This document shows, piece by piece, positions 32,650-42,309 of a DNA stretch of 64,000 nt. Positions within the stretch are counted from its first letter, which is position 1. Every line of letters begins with the position of its first letter. Made by a program: the position numbers and the translations under genes. The DNA comes from Lachnospiraceae bacterium P6A3 (GTDB taxonomy: Bacteria; Bacillota; Clostridia; Lachnospirales; Lachnospiraceae), in the NCBI GenBank assembly GCA_000702085.1, contig KL370861.1, forward strand, positions 1 to 64,000, written 5' to 3'. The notes under the pieces are model-generated. The model was not told the origin of the DNA, made no database searches, and worked only from the letters and a program-made list of their open reading frames with translations.

Positions 32650-33295
32650 TGTAAAAAGAATAGGAATGACATTATTCGGCGTCATCATATGCGCCGTAAG
32701 TGTGGGAATATTTAAGATTGCGGCACTCGGTGTCGATCCGTTCCAGTCTTTTATGGCGGGACTCGATGCGCTTATTCCCATAGGATTCGGAACTCTTTAT
32801 GTAATAACCAATGCGGTGCTCCTGGTATTTGCACTTGTTTTTGACAGACATTACATCGGAATAGCTACATTCATCAATCTGTTTTTACTGGGATATATCA
32901 CCCAGTTTACTTATGAATTTCTTCAGACGGTGATCGTAAATCCTACAATTGTCACAAGAGTGATCTGCCTTATAGTGGGAATTGTTATCATCTGTTTCGG
33001 TTCCGCATTTTATATGACCGCGGACCTTGGTGTTTCGACATATGATGCAATAGCACTTATAATCGTAAATACATGGAAAAAAGGTAAATTCCAGTATGTC
33101 AGGATAATCACCGATGTTGTATGTGTAATTCTCGGCTGCGTTCTTTTCCTGATGTCAGGAGGGGGGCCGGCGCAGATCCCTACCATTGCCGGAGTGGGAA
33201 CCATTATTACGGCATTTTTTATGGGACCGCTGATCGAGTTTTTCAATGTTCATGTAGCAAGACCGATACTGGGCAGTAAAAAAGAAAAAACCTGA
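32633..33295 (+). CDS. YczE/YyaS/YitT family membrane protein
   Basis: A 220-residue protein with five or six membrane helices. The repeated half-motif is ISVGIFKIAALGVDPFQSF-like near 23-41 and FYMTADLGVSTYDAIAL near 124-140, the signature ALG-x-DP / DLG-x-x-YD of this family. The function is unknown in general. It is coupled to the lactonase-like gene upstream, and the GH9 gene follows after 11 bases. Confidence 0.85.
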   Translation: MKREINVKRIGMTLFGVIICAVSVGIFKIAALGVDPFQSFMAGLDALIPIGFGTLYVITNAVLLVFALVFDRHYIGIATFINLFLLGYITQFTYEFLQTVIVNPTIVTRVICLIVGIVIICFGSAFYMTADLGVSTYDAIALIIVNTWKKGKFQYVRIITDVVCVILGCVLFLMSGGGPAQIPTIAGVGTIITAFFMGPLIEFFNVHVARPILGSKKEKT

Positions 33296-33306
33296 AGAGG
33301 ATTCTT

Positions 33307-34920
33307 ATGAATGATTCTTTACCTGTAATCAGAATAAACCAGACGGGGTATGCCGAATCGCTTCCGGTACAGGTTGCGGTTCTTTCTGCTGAGCCTGTTA
33401 TTGTGGCAGATTCGGACGGGACTACCATAAAAACAGTCACTACAGATGAACTTCCTTATGATGAAGCCTCCGGTGATAACGTTAAGGTGGCCGATCTCGG
33501 AAAGCTTCCCGCGGGGGAATATACCGTTTGGTGCGGCACTGAGTGCAGACAGATATCCGTAGAAAAAGACCCGTGGCAGGAGGTTACGAATGCACTTATA
33601 AAGGGTCTTTATTTTCAGAGATGCGGATGCGAGCTGGAAGAAAAGCATGCGGGAATCTACAAGCATCCCGCCTGCCATTTCAGACCTGCTCTTGAATGGG
33701 ATAATAAAGAGAATGAAAAGACCATAATCGGCGGATGGCATGATGCCGGAGATTACGGAAAATACGTGGGCCCCGGTGCGGTAACGGTCGCGCATATGCT
33801 TTACGCATATCTTTTGTGCGGGAAAGGCTGCAGCGACAAACTTAACATTCCCGAATCAGGAAACGGCGTTCCCGATATTTTAAACGAAGCCCGTTATGAG
33901 CTTGAGTGGATTCTTAAGATGCAGAGACAGGATGGTGCTTTTTACCATAAGCTCACCAAGGATCATTTTGCTCCTTTCATAATGCCTCAGGATGATGAAG
34001 ACCGCGAATATATGATGCCCGTTTCTCATACGGCAACGGGCGCTGCGTGTGCATGCCTTGCACTTGCTTCGAGAGTCTACAAAGATTTTGATAAGGATTT
34101 TTCGGACACCATGCTGGATAGTGCGCTTAAGGCATACGGCTGGCTTGAAGACAATCCCGACTTTGTGCCTTTTGTAAATCCCGAAGGTGTCAGAACCGGA
34201 ATGTATGGGGATAAGAGCGTAACGGATGAGCTGTTCTGGGCGGCATGCGAGCTTTATGCGGCAACCGGAGAATCTGTATATAAAGACAATGCGGAAAAGC
34301 TTTATTCCGAAGATATGAAACTGTATTCATACGGATGGGCCGATGTCAGCGGCCTGGGAGCAATATGCTGTCTTTTTGAAATAGGTGAAAAAGGCGGAAG
34401 CATTCTTTATACAGGATTGAAAGAAAGATTTATTGGGAACTGTAAAAAGATAGCGGAAATATCCGGCGAATCCGGATACGGAACCGCACTTCCCGCAGAC
34501 GCATATATATGGGGAAGCATTCTTCCCATAATGGGAAATGCCATGAGCCTTATCATGTATGAACTCCTTACGGGTGATGATTCTTACAGGGCTGCGGCTC
34601 TTCTTCAGTGGAACTACGCATTGGGACTTAATGCGCTTGATATAAGTTTTGTTACGGGATTCGGGGAAAGAAGAGTAATGAATATCCACCACAGACCCTC
34701 CGGGTCGGATGGCATAACAGAGCCTGTTCCGGGACTTATATCCGGAGGCCCCAATAACCGGATGAATTTTCCTCAGAATAAGGAACGGCTTGCATCGGTT
34801 GCACCGGCTAAGGCTTTTCTGGATGAACTCCCTTCCGCGGACACCAATGAAATAGCCATTTACTGGAATTCTCCCGCCATATTTACAGGTGCTTTTTTCA
34901 GCTCTCTTTGCAAGGGCTGA
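33307..34920 (+). CDS. Glycoside hydrolase family 9 enzyme, no signal peptide
   Basis: A 537-residue protein with an N-terminal Ig-like cellulase domain (RINQTGYAESLPVQVAV to about 90) and an (alpha/alpha)6 GH9 barrel. Catalytic aspartates lie in GGWHDAGDYGKYVGPGA near 144-160, the HHRPSGSD motif near 461, and the proton-donor Glu in DTNEIAIYWNSP near 514. It cleaves beta-glucans or cello-oligosaccharides. The N-terminus (MNDSLPVIRINQTG) has no signal peptide, so it should act in the cytoplasm on imported oligosaccharides. GAGG ribosome site. Confidence 0.92.
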   Translation: MNDSLPVIRINQTGYAESLPVQVAVLSAEPVIVADSDGTTIKTVTTDELPYDEASGDNVKVADLGKLPAGEYTVWCGTECRQISVEKDPWQEVTNALIKGLYFQRCGCELEEKHAGIYKHPACHFRPALEWDNKENEKTIIGGWHDAGDYGKYVGPGAVTVAHMLYAYLLCGKGCSDKLNIPESGNGVPDILNEARYELEWILKMQRQDGAFYHKLTKDHFAPFIMPQDDEDREYMMPVSHTATGAACACLALASRVYKDFDKDFSDTMLDSALKAYGWLEDNPDFVPFVNPEGVRTGMYGDKSVTDELFWAACELYAATGESVYKDNAEKLYSEDMKLYSYGWADVSGLGAICCLFEIGEKGGSILYTGLKERFIGNCKKIAEISGESGYGTALPADAYIWGSILPIMGNAMSLIMYELLTGDDSYRAAALLQWNYALGLNALDISFVTGFGERRVMNIHHRPSGSDGITEPVPGLISGGPNNRMNFPQNKERLASVAPAKAFLDELPSADTNEIAIYWNSPAIFTGAFFSSLCKG

Positions 34921-34942
34921 TACCGGATAAACTAATCCTCCT

Positions 34943-34994
34943 GCCCGCTGACAGATTTCTTAAATGAATTTTGTCCGCGGGCGGCTTTTTTTCT
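34943..34994 (+). terminator. Rho-independent terminator
   Basis: GCCCGCTGACAGATT..AATTTTGTCCGCGGGCGGC stem followed by seven T. Confidence 0.8.
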
Positions 34995-35065
34995 TTACAG
35001 CGGACCAAATTTGTTGCATCATTTACGCTATAAGAAACGTTATGAATATCCGGGGGAGTTTTTTG

Positions 35066-36136
35066 ATGAGTTTGTTCGGACTTATCAATAAAGACGTATC
35101 ATATGAGAACGAAAGCCGCGAAGGGATTGTAACTCTTCGCATTTTGTATATAATTCTTGCCCTTGTTCTTTTGTTCGACATCTTCTTTGCGGGCATTCAA
35201 TCAATTGTTAATTCCAAATATGTGATTATCGGCGCTTTTGCGCTTATTGTTGTCCTGTTTTTGCTGACGTACCGAATGAAAACAAGACCTGCCACCATCA
35301 CATATATTGTCTTTATGTCCCTTCTGATCCCCGGATTGATTCCCTGCTTCGGATGGAACGGAGGCATGCAGGATTTCTTTTTGATCATTCTGATGCTGAT
35401 CTTTTTGGCCAATCTCGGGAGTAACAGCTTTAAATTCGCACTGGCGGGCATAGTTTTTGCTGCAAGATCCGTTGTCATAGTCGTGTACGGTACAATGCCG
35501 TCAGCGGTATACATCGACGATCTGTCCAACAAGCATATTCACGTTGCAAATAATGCTGCGGTTTTCTTATCCGTTATCGCTATTTCCTACATATTCAGTC
35601 ATCGTGAGAATGAGGCCGAAAGCAAGCTGATGAAGTATAACGACAAGCTTGTAAAAGAGGCCAACACGGATCAGCTTACGGGACTTCACAACAGAAGAAG
35701 AGCGCTGGAGCTTTTGGATGAGATCAAGAACTCGTCATATCTGGGAGCTGTCACGATAGTCATGGGCGACATCGATTTCTTCAAGAAGGTAAATGACACC
35801 TACGGACATGATGTCGGTGACGAAGTGTTGAAATCCATTGCAAATACCATGAGGGAAGTCTGCGGTGCGAGGTCATTCCTGACCAGATGGGGCGGAGAGG
35901 AATTTCTTATGATCTTCATCGGAAAGAACGGAGACGAAGCACTGACTGACGTGGAAGCCCTGCGAAGACGGATAATGGATAATGCCATTGTTGTTGACGG
36001 AAATTCAATAAGCATCACCATGACATTCGGCCTTGCGGAATATGATTTCAGCGGAGATGTAGCCGGCACCATCAAGGAAGCCGATGATAAACTCTACATG
36101 GGTAAGGAAGCCGGAAGGAACAGAGTGGTTTATTGA
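35066..36136 (+). CDS. Membrane-bound diguanylate cyclase (GGDEF)
   Basis: A 356-residue protein with five or six membrane helices (about 20-185) and a C-terminal GGDEF domain: DQLTGLHNRRRALELL near 199-214, VMGDIDFFKKVNDTYGHDVGD, and active site RWGGEEFLMIF near 273-283. It makes cyclic di-GMP from GTP. The RxxD product-inhibition site is absent before the GGEEF. The start at 35066 follows GGGGGAG; the longer frame upstream has no ribosome site. Confidence 0.92.
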   Translation: MSLFGLINKDVSYENESREGIVTLRILYIILALVLLFDIFFAGIQSIVNSKYVIIGAFALIVVLFLLTYRMKTRPATITYIVFMSLLIPGLIPCFGWNGGMQDFFLIILMLIFLANLGSNSFKFALAGIVFAARSVVIVVYGTMPSAVYIDDLSNKHIHVANNAAVFLSVIAISYIFSHRENEAESKLMKYNDKLVKEANTDQLTGLHNRRRALELLDEIKNSSYLGAVTIVMGDIDFFKKVNDTYGHDVGDEVLKSIANTMREVCGARSFLTRWGGEEFLMIFIGKNGDEALTDVEALRRRIMDNAIVVDGNSISITMTFGLAEYDFSGDVAGTIKEADDKLYMGKEAGRNRVVY

Positions 36137-36215
36137 TATCAGGAAACGGAACAAAAAACGGGCAATTCCCGGAGCCGTGATTTCCTTGAAAAAAAGTGAA
36201 AACGGACTCCGAAAA

Positions 36216-36224
36216 TGATATACT
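36216..36224 (+). promoter_or_regulatory. Extended -10 promoter before the McrB-like gene
   Basis: TGATATACT, an extended -10 (TGn-TATACT), 35 bases upstream of the ATG; the -35 is poor. Confidence 0.45.
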
Positions 36225-36258
36225 GATTGAGTTAAGAATAATTCGAGGAGGGTCTCAA

Positions 36259-38424
36259 ATGGACAGTGTTAATCTCGGTTGGATACCATATTATCAGGAA
36301 ATGGCAAGATCACTTGCCAGATACAGAAACGACAGAAGGGAACTGGTCGACAGACTGAAGAAGGCTTACGCTAAGGCCAATGTCACCATGCCTATTCTGG
36401 AGCTTTATAATGAGCTTTTCGATCTCGATCCTTTTACGGTATTCGGTCTTTTTAACCGTCTCCATATGCCGGATGAGACCAGAATGAAGATAATGGGCCA
36501 GCTCGCCATGAGTATAGGTTTTACTCAGGATGCCGAGGTTCCTTCGGACTTCACCGCCATCCCCGTGCTTAATGAGCTGGATACCACATTCTACAGATTC
36601 AATGACCAGAGAGATATGAACGATATTGACCGTCTCTGGACTCTTTATGAGTGTGCGATGAATTATTCCGCATCACTTACTCCGCTGAACCGTCAGCAGC
36701 TCGGAGATTCCTTCGATACATGTCTGAAAGTAAAAGGTAACGGTAATATCAAGATCACCAAGGGTCTCTACTGGATCGCTCCCGGTGTATTCATGCCCCT
36801 TGATTATTCGATCATCTGGTATCTTCTTAAATCAGGCGTAGTTCCCGATGAGTATGTATCACAGTTCCCCGAGATTGTTGATGACATTCCTTCCGGAAGC
36901 TATTTCAAGATCCTCGATCTCGTATATACCATGATCAATGAGGGAAGAGTTCCCTTCCATAACATTCCCGAGCTTGTTTATCAGGCGTGGGAGGCTTCCA
37001 AGAACCAGTCCAGAGAGAGCAGAGTCGGAGATAAGTACTCCAAGGGTACCGGTCTTCCCGATGATGACGTAAAGACTGTTAAGTATTGGATGTTCGCACC
37101 CGGACAGTTCTCCGAAAGATGGGATATGTTCTATAAGAAGGGAATCATGGCCATCAGATGGGGCGCTCTCGGAGACCTCAGGGCCTACGATTCACAGGAA
37201 GAGGTCAGACAGGCCATGATGGCTAAGATCGACCCCAACAAGCCCTTCAAGCATTCCTCATATTCCGCATGGCAGTTTGTTAACGGAATCAAGCCCGGAG
37301 ATGTCATCTTCGTAAGAAAGGGTGACAACCAGATCCTCGGCCGAGGTGTTGTTACTTCGGACTATATTTATGATGATTCACCAGATGATGATTACAAGCA
37401 CTTCAGACTTGTAGACTGGGGCCAGAACGGAGCATGGGATATTCCTCTTCAGTCTGCTATCAAGGTGCTGGCAGATATCACTCCCTATACCGACTATGTC
37501 CTTAAACTCAATTCACTCTTCGGTTTCGAAAAAGACGGAAACGAAGACGGAAGTGCTCTTAACTGTCCCAAGTACGGTAAAGAGGAGTTCTTAAACGATG
37601 TTTATATGCAGCCCGAACAGTACGACAGACTGGTAAGGCTTGTTAAGAACAAGATGAACATTATCATCCAGGGTGCTCCCGGTGTAGGTAAAACCTTCAC
37701 TGCAAAGCGTCTTGCATACTCTATTATCGGTGAGAAGGATCCCGAAAGAGTTGAGATGATCCAGTTCCATCAGAGCTACAACTATGAGGACTTCATCGAA
37801 GGATTCAGACCGTCCGAAAAAGGAACGGGATTTGATATCAAGCGCGGAGCCTTCTACAAGTTCTGCCGTATGGCTCAGGAAGATCCCGATAACAAGTATT
37901 TCTTCATCATCGACGAGATCAACCGTGGTAATGTATCACGTATCTTCGGTGAGCTCTTCATGCTTATCGAGCCCGATAAGAGAGGCAATGAACTTCAGCT
38001 TCTGTACTCCGGAGAGAAATTCAACGTACCGAGAAATATCTACCTCATCGGACTTATGAATACCGCCGACAGAAGTATAGCGATGATCGACTACGCTCTC
38101 AGAAGAAGATTCGTATTCTTCGATATGAAGCCCGGATTCGAATCCGACGGATTCATCAATTACATGAGATCCTTCGGAAGCCCTGCTTTCGAGAGTCTTA
38201 TCAACTGTATAAAGCAGCTTAACCAGGCAATCACCGAAGATCCCGCACTCGGCGGAGGCTTCTGTGTAGGTCATTCATATTTCTCGAATCTTAAGTCCGC
38301 AGATGATGAGACTCTTAAGAACATCGTGGAATATGAGATGGTACCCCTTCTTCAGGAATACTGGTTCGATTCACCCGAAACCGTTGCATTGTGGGCTGAC
38401 AAGCTGAGGAATTCGATAGTATGA
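36259..38424 (+). CDS. McrB-type AAA+ GTPase/ATPase with EVE-like domain
   Basis: A 721-residue protein. After about 260 residues of family-specific helical sequence comes an EVE/PUA-like domain (KYWMFAPGQFSERW near 275-288, GDVIFVRKGDNQILGRGVV near 350-368, HFRLVDW). The McrB motor has Walker A GAPGVGKT near 472-479, FHQSYNYEDFIEGFRP, Walker B FFIIDEINRGN near 549-559, and the sensor motifs GLMNTADRS and DYALRRRF. In McrBC systems the EVE-like part reads modified DNA and the motor drives the McrC nuclease. GAGGAGGG ribosome site; overlaps the next gene by 4 bases. Confidence 0.88.
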   Translation: MDSVNLGWIPYYQEMARSLARYRNDRRELVDRLKKAYAKANVTMPILELYNELFDLDPFTVFGLFNRLHMPDETRMKIMGQLAMSIGFTQDAEVPSDFTAIPVLNELDTTFYRFNDQRDMNDIDRLWTLYECAMNYSASLTPLNRQQLGDSFDTCLKVKGNGNIKITKGLYWIAPGVFMPLDYSIIWYLLKSGVVPDEYVSQFPEIVDDIPSGSYFKILDLVYTMINEGRVPFHNIPELVYQAWEASKNQSRESRVGDKYSKGTGLPDDDVKTVKYWMFAPGQFSERWDMFYKKGIMAIRWGALGDLRAYDSQEEVRQAMMAKIDPNKPFKHSSYSAWQFVNGIKPGDVIFVRKGDNQILGRGVVTSDYIYDDSPDDDYKHFRLVDWGQNGAWDIPLQSAIKVLADITPYTDYVLKLNSLFGFEKDGNEDGSALNCPKYGKEEFLNDVYMQPEQYDRLVRLVKNKMNIIIQGAPGVGKTFTAKRLAYSIIGEKDPERVEMIQFHQSYNYEDFIEGFRPSEKGTGFDIKRGAFYKFCRMAQEDPDNKYFFIIDEINRGNVSRIFGELFMLIEPDKRGNELQLLYSGEKFNVPRNIYLIGLMNTADRSIAMIDYALRRRFVFFDMKPGFESDGFINYMRSFGSPAFESLINCIKQLNQAITEDPALGGGFCVGHSYFSNLKSADDETLKNIVEYEMVPLLQEYWFDSPETVALWADKLRNSIV

Positions 38425-38852
38425 CCCTTGATGAATGCGCAAAAACACTGGCCGACGGATTGACTCTTCAGGTCAAAAGGGGACTGGTCAAGGACTATGT
38501 CACTAGCGTTGATACGGAGACTGCCATAAAGGGCAGGATGGACGTGTCTGCTTCACTGCGCGACAGATCCATATATAAAAGGCAGATGGTGTGCATTTTC
38601 GAAGAGTATACCGAAAACTGCCTTCTCAACCGGATAGTCAAGGCAGGCTCCAAACTTCTTATCTCCAATCCCGAAGTGTCCGAGGAAAATAAGAAGCGTC
38701 TCATGGACCTTATGTTCTATTTCGGAACAGTCAGCGATATCAGTCTCCGAAGAATGGACTGGAGGATCAATTACGGTAAGCATATTGACTATAAGCCCAT
38801 GATAGAAGCGAGCAAATATGCGGCAAAAGTTATACTTAAGAAGAAAGATTGA
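38421..38852 (+). CDS. Truncated McrC-like protein without nuclease domain
   Basis: A 143-residue protein matching the middle of McrC-type subunits: LTLQVKRGLVKDYV near 14-27, IKGRMDVSASL near 37-47, FEEYTENCLLNRIVKAG near 59-75, and DWRINYGKHIDYKPMI. Full-length relatives start about 25 residues earlier (IPIKNIYYMLxYA) and continue another ~200 residues to a PD-(D/E)XK nuclease ending in DxKYY. Both are absent here, and the 120 bases after the stop show no remnant. The system may be inactive or may work with a nuclease from elsewhere. Coupled to the McrB gene. Confidence 0.75.
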   Translation: MTLDECAKTLADGLTLQVKRGLVKDYVTSVDTETAIKGRMDVSASLRDRSIYKRQMVCIFEEYTENCLLNRIVKAGSKLLISNPEVSEENKKRLMDLMFYFGTVSDISLRRMDWRINYGKHIDYKPMIEASKYAAKVILKKKD

Positions 38853-38921
38853 CCAATTTTTGCTACCAAGAAGAAAAATTGCTCAATTTGAGTCGATATT
38901 TGCTTACAACAATTATTGATA

Positions 38922-38950
38922 TTGAACAAAACCGACAAAGAAGGTATTAT
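38922..38950 (+). promoter_or_regulatory. Sigma-A-type promoter of the export operon
   Basis: TTGAAC (38922-38927), 17-base spacer, TATTAT (38945-38950), 25 bases before the chosen start of the first adaptor gene. Confidence 0.65.
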
Positions 38951-38974
38951 CTTGCCCGTGGAGTACTTAGTTTT

Positions 38975-40114
38975 ATGATTAGATCCTGGGTAAAGAAAAT
39001 AAGCAAATTTAAAAGAGTGCGCGTTTTTGGCGTACTCTTTTTTGGGTTGTTCCCTGTTTTGGGATCAAGCCTCTATGGATGTACACGTAATGTGGAGGAA
39101 TCGGATCCTGTTCTTCTGGTGACGGAGGAGACTGAAGAGGATGTGGCGGGCAATCTTCCGGTTGAATACGCGGACGTTGTTTCTACATTGTCATTCAGCG
39201 TAAGATACCGTACCGCTGCAACGCAGGATCTTTCTTTTGATGTGGAAAGAGCCAAGATTGATTCCGTTCTCGTAACCCCCGGCGAAACCGTCAGGGCGGG
39301 ACAACTTCTTATCACTCTTGAGACAGACACCGACATTGAAGCTGAGCGCGAAGATCTTCTTTATCAGATAGAAAGACTCGAACTTCTTAAGCTTGAGACC
39401 CAGCATCAGATCGAATATGAGAAGACCCTGGCAAGATTTGAGCACGCCATGGATACTCCTCTTACCGATGAGAAGAACAGAAAGCTTGAAGAAAAGCTTC
39501 AGGCCATCGATGATAAGTATTATTTCACTCTTCAGGATTATGATGACAAGATAACCATCTGCAATCTCAAACTCTATAATCTCGAAAACAACAATAACGA
39601 TCACAATATCTATGCCGGTATGGACGGCATAGTCGAATATGTAAGAGAAGGTCTTGAAGGATCCCAGACCGTTATCGGAAGAACCGTTATCACGATCAAA
39701 GATCCCAACGATATGTATTTCTATGCTTCGGACCGTTCCGCAATCGAATATCTGTCGGGACTTGAATCGGTGGTAATAAGTGTCAACGGTTCCTCCGCAG
39801 CCGAGTACGAAGCAAAACCCGAACTTACCGAAGAGGGAGACGGACTGAGATTTATCCTTATCGGTGATTCCGCATCGGCAATAATTAATGAGAACACAAA
39901 CGGAAACATAGTTATCGAAACCGGAAGAAAAGACAATGTGCTCAGTGTTCCCAAGGCTGCCGTCCACAGAGCGGGGGATAAAATATACGTATATGTGGTT
40001 GATGAAGACGGTTACAGAAGATACAGAGAAGTTCAGATCGGACTTGAAGGCGATTCAAGGATTGAGATTTTATCCGGACTTAGTGCCGGTGAGATAGTGG
40101 CGGTAAATTATTGA
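38975..40114 (+). CDS. Membrane-fusion (HlyD/RND-type) adaptor lipoprotein
   Basis: A 379-residue exported adaptor. The N-terminal signal ends at SSLYGC (lipobox Cys about residue 33). The biotinyl-lipoyl-like half AKIDSVLVTPGETVRAGQLLITL near 85-108 is followed by a coiled coil near 115-205 and a second lipoyl half (IYAGMDGIVEYV). The beta-barrel part closes with VLSVPKAAVHRAGDKIYVYV. In Gram-positives such adaptors work with MacB-like ABC permeases. Start at 38975 has GGAG 12 bases upstream. Overlaps the second adaptor gene by 4 bases. Confidence 0.8.
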   Translation: MIRSWVKKISKFKRVRVFGVLFFGLFPVLGSSLYGCTRNVEESDPVLLVTEETEEDVAGNLPVEYADVVSTLSFSVRYRTAATQDLSFDVERAKIDSVLVTPGETVRAGQLLITLETDTDIEAEREDLLYQIERLELLKLETQHQIEYEKTLARFEHAMDTPLTDEKNRKLEEKLQAIDDKYYFTLQDYDDKITICNLKLYNLENNNNDHNIYAGMDGIVEYVREGLEGSQTVIGRTVITIKDPNDMYFYASDRSAIEYLSGLESVVISVNGSSAAEYEAKPELTEEGDGLRFILIGDSASAIINENTNGNIVIETGRKDNVLSVPKAAVHRAGDKIYVYVVDEDGYRRYREVQIGLEGDSRIEILSGLSAGEIVAVNY

Positions 40115-42309
40115 TGCATTTCGGAAACAGACAATTTAAGAAGATGAGAAGAGTACTGGCTCTGGCACTTTCGGGAGTCATGCTTTTGTCGGGATGCGGT
40201 AACAATTCCGGCCCGCAGGATGAGATCGTTCTCATAGATCCTGTCTCGTCCGCCAATGTAACCGAGACCGTATCAAGACGTACCATCTATGATTATGAGG
40301 TATTGGACGGCGGAGTATTCCCCGTTATCACAGAGTATGCAACCTTCATCGGAATGAAGGCGGCGGATATAGGTTATTTTCCGGGACAGCATGTTTACAG
40401 CGGAAACGTTCTCTTTTCCGGTGATATGAAAGATTATTATGATCAGGAGAAGTCTGTCAGACAGACTCTTGACGATCTTATCGTTACGTATGCGGAAACC
40501 AGAAGAGTCAACGAGATCAAGCTCAGGGAACTTGGATACTGGATTGATGCAAGAGACGATAATCTGGAAAACAATCCTTATATGCAGGTTATCGTACAGA
40601 AGGCACTTTTTGAAAAAGAACTCCTGGAATATAAGATGAACGACGAGGATATGATCTATAACCTCGACGTGGCTCATTATAATCAGCTTCTTTACAGACT
40701 GCAGCAGAATCAGGAGAAGAGACTTGTTAAGTCTTACATGAACGGAACCATGGTTGCCGTTGCGACTCCTTCTCCCGGAACGCTTATCTCCGAAGGAACC
40801 AATGTTGCTGCGGTTACCGACGGACACAGCCTGAACATTCTCGCGGATTATCGTTCCGCCAGAGAGATTGAGGGAGCCAAGGAATATTATGCGATCATTG
40901 ACGGTAAGAGATATGAGCTTACCTACATGCCTTATTCCGCTACCGAACTCAGTGCTCTCAAAGCATCCGGAAGCGATATCTATTCAGTATTTCGTTTCAG
41001 CGATCCCGAAGGCAATGTGAAAGTGGGACAAAAGGCCAGCATTGTCGTGATCAAGGAAAAGCAGGAGAATCTCCTCTCGGTTTCCAATGCTGCAATCCAC
41101 AGAGATGACGGAGGGTATTACTTAAGTCTTTCGTCCGGCGATAAAGCATATATCACCAAAGGTATTACCGACGGTGTCTTTACCGAGATCGTATCAGGTG
41201 CAAATGAAGGAGATGTGGTTCTCCTCGACAGTTATAACGAAGCACCGGAAAATGTCGCCACCCTCACACGAGGTGATTTCTATATCAAGTATGAGGGCAC
41301 GGGATATTTGTACTATCCGGACATATCGAATATTTCCAACAATATCAAATACGGAACGGTCACTCTTACTCTGAAGAATGTTACCGAAGGACAGAGAGTA
41401 AAGAAGGGCGATGTCATTGCATATGTATCGGTTGCGGAGAATTCCGTAATCCTTGAAGAGCTTACTTTGAAGCTTACAAGGCTTTACGAAAAGAGAGACA
41501 AAGCTCAGGAGGCCGTCGACGATCCGCTTACCGAGTTTCTTGATAAGGATGTACAGGAGAAGCTGAAGAATGCGGTATCAGCGCTCGACAGACAGATCCA
41601 GTCCACATCCGATCAGATACTGGAGATTCAGGAAGCCTACTCCGTTACCGCATTTTATGCACCCTGCGATGGGGTTGTGGGATATATCACCGAGCTTTCC
41701 GACGGAGCGGTACTTAAAGCAAACGAGCTGATCGCTACCGTTGCGGCCGATTCCGCTGAGTATCTGTATGCGAAGAATGATTCGAAGATACTTCTCTACG
41801 GAATGGAACTTACCGGAGAATATACCGATCCCAATACCGGGGAAACGATACAGTTCCCCGCTACCGTATCCAGTGTATCCTTCGGCGCCGTAAGCTCCGA
41901 TCTGACTTCGGACAGAGTATTTATAATGCCTGAGGGCGTAACTCTTCCCGGCGGAGCTCATGATCCCAATGCTGAAATATCTGCCGAAATACCGTCGGGC
42001 GTGACTGTAGTTGCTTCAAATCCTTATGAAGAGTGGGTACTTCAGCAGGCTGCCGCAAATGCTCCCGCCAAGCAGTCATATACACTTACAGGTTATCTGG
42101 AATATGAGACCGATGTGGTTCTTGTTCCGGCAAAGGCTGTTACTTTCTCGGGAGATCAGGCATATGTCACGGTCTTTGACGGAGAAAAATATGTTAAGAT
42201 CGGGTTTATCGCAGGCGGTGCCAATCCCACCAAGAGCGTAATGATCGATAATGTCGCATACATCTGGGCTGCAGAAGGCCTGGAAGAAGGAATGGTTATA
42301 GTTTACTGA
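40111..42309 (+). CDS. Second, double-length membrane-fusion adaptor lipoprotein
   Basis: A 732-residue lipoprotein with lipobox VMLLSGCG near 18-25. It seems to hold two adaptor units. The first, residues 50-370, has lipoyl-like ADIGYFPGQHVYSGNVLF near 89-106, a coiled coil near 110-205, and LLSVSNAAIHRDDGGYYL. The second, residues 380-730, has KNVTEGQRVKKGDVIAYV near 425-442, a coiled coil near 450-510, and DVVLVPAKAVTFSGDQAYV. It likely joins the first adaptor and the permease in one complex. Its last base is the first base of the permease ATG. Confidence 0.75.
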   Translation: MMHFGNRQFKKMRRVLALALSGVMLLSGCGNNSGPQDEIVLIDPVSSANVTETVSRRTIYDYEVLDGGVFPVITEYATFIGMKAADIGYFPGQHVYSGNVLFSGDMKDYYDQEKSVRQTLDDLIVTYAETRRVNEIKLRELGYWIDARDDNLENNPYMQVIVQKALFEKELLEYKMNDEDMIYNLDVAHYNQLLYRLQQNQEKRLVKSYMNGTMVAVATPSPGTLISEGTNVAAVTDGHSLNILADYRSAREIEGAKEYYAIIDGKRYELTYMPYSATELSALKASGSDIYSVFRFSDPEGNVKVGQKASIVVIKEKQENLLSVSNAAIHRDDGGYYLSLSSGDKAYITKGITDGVFTEIVSGANEGDVVLLDSYNEAPENVATLTRGDFYIKYEGTGYLYYPDISNISNNIKYGTVTLTLKNVTEGQRVKKGDVIAYVSVAENSVILEELTLKLTRLYEKRDKAQEAVDDPLTEFLDKDVQEKLKNAVSALDRQIQSTSDQILEIQEAYSVTAFYAPCDGVVGYITELSDGAVLKANELIATVAADSAEYLYAKNDSKILLYGMELTGEYTDPNTGETIQFPATVSSVSFGAVSSDLTSDRVFIMPEGVTLPGGAHDPNAEISAEIPSGVTVVASNPYEEWVLQQAAANAPAKQSYTLTGYLEYETDVVLVPAKAVTFSGDQAYVTVFDGEKYVKIGFIAGGANPTKSVMIDNVAYIWAAEGLEEGMVIVY

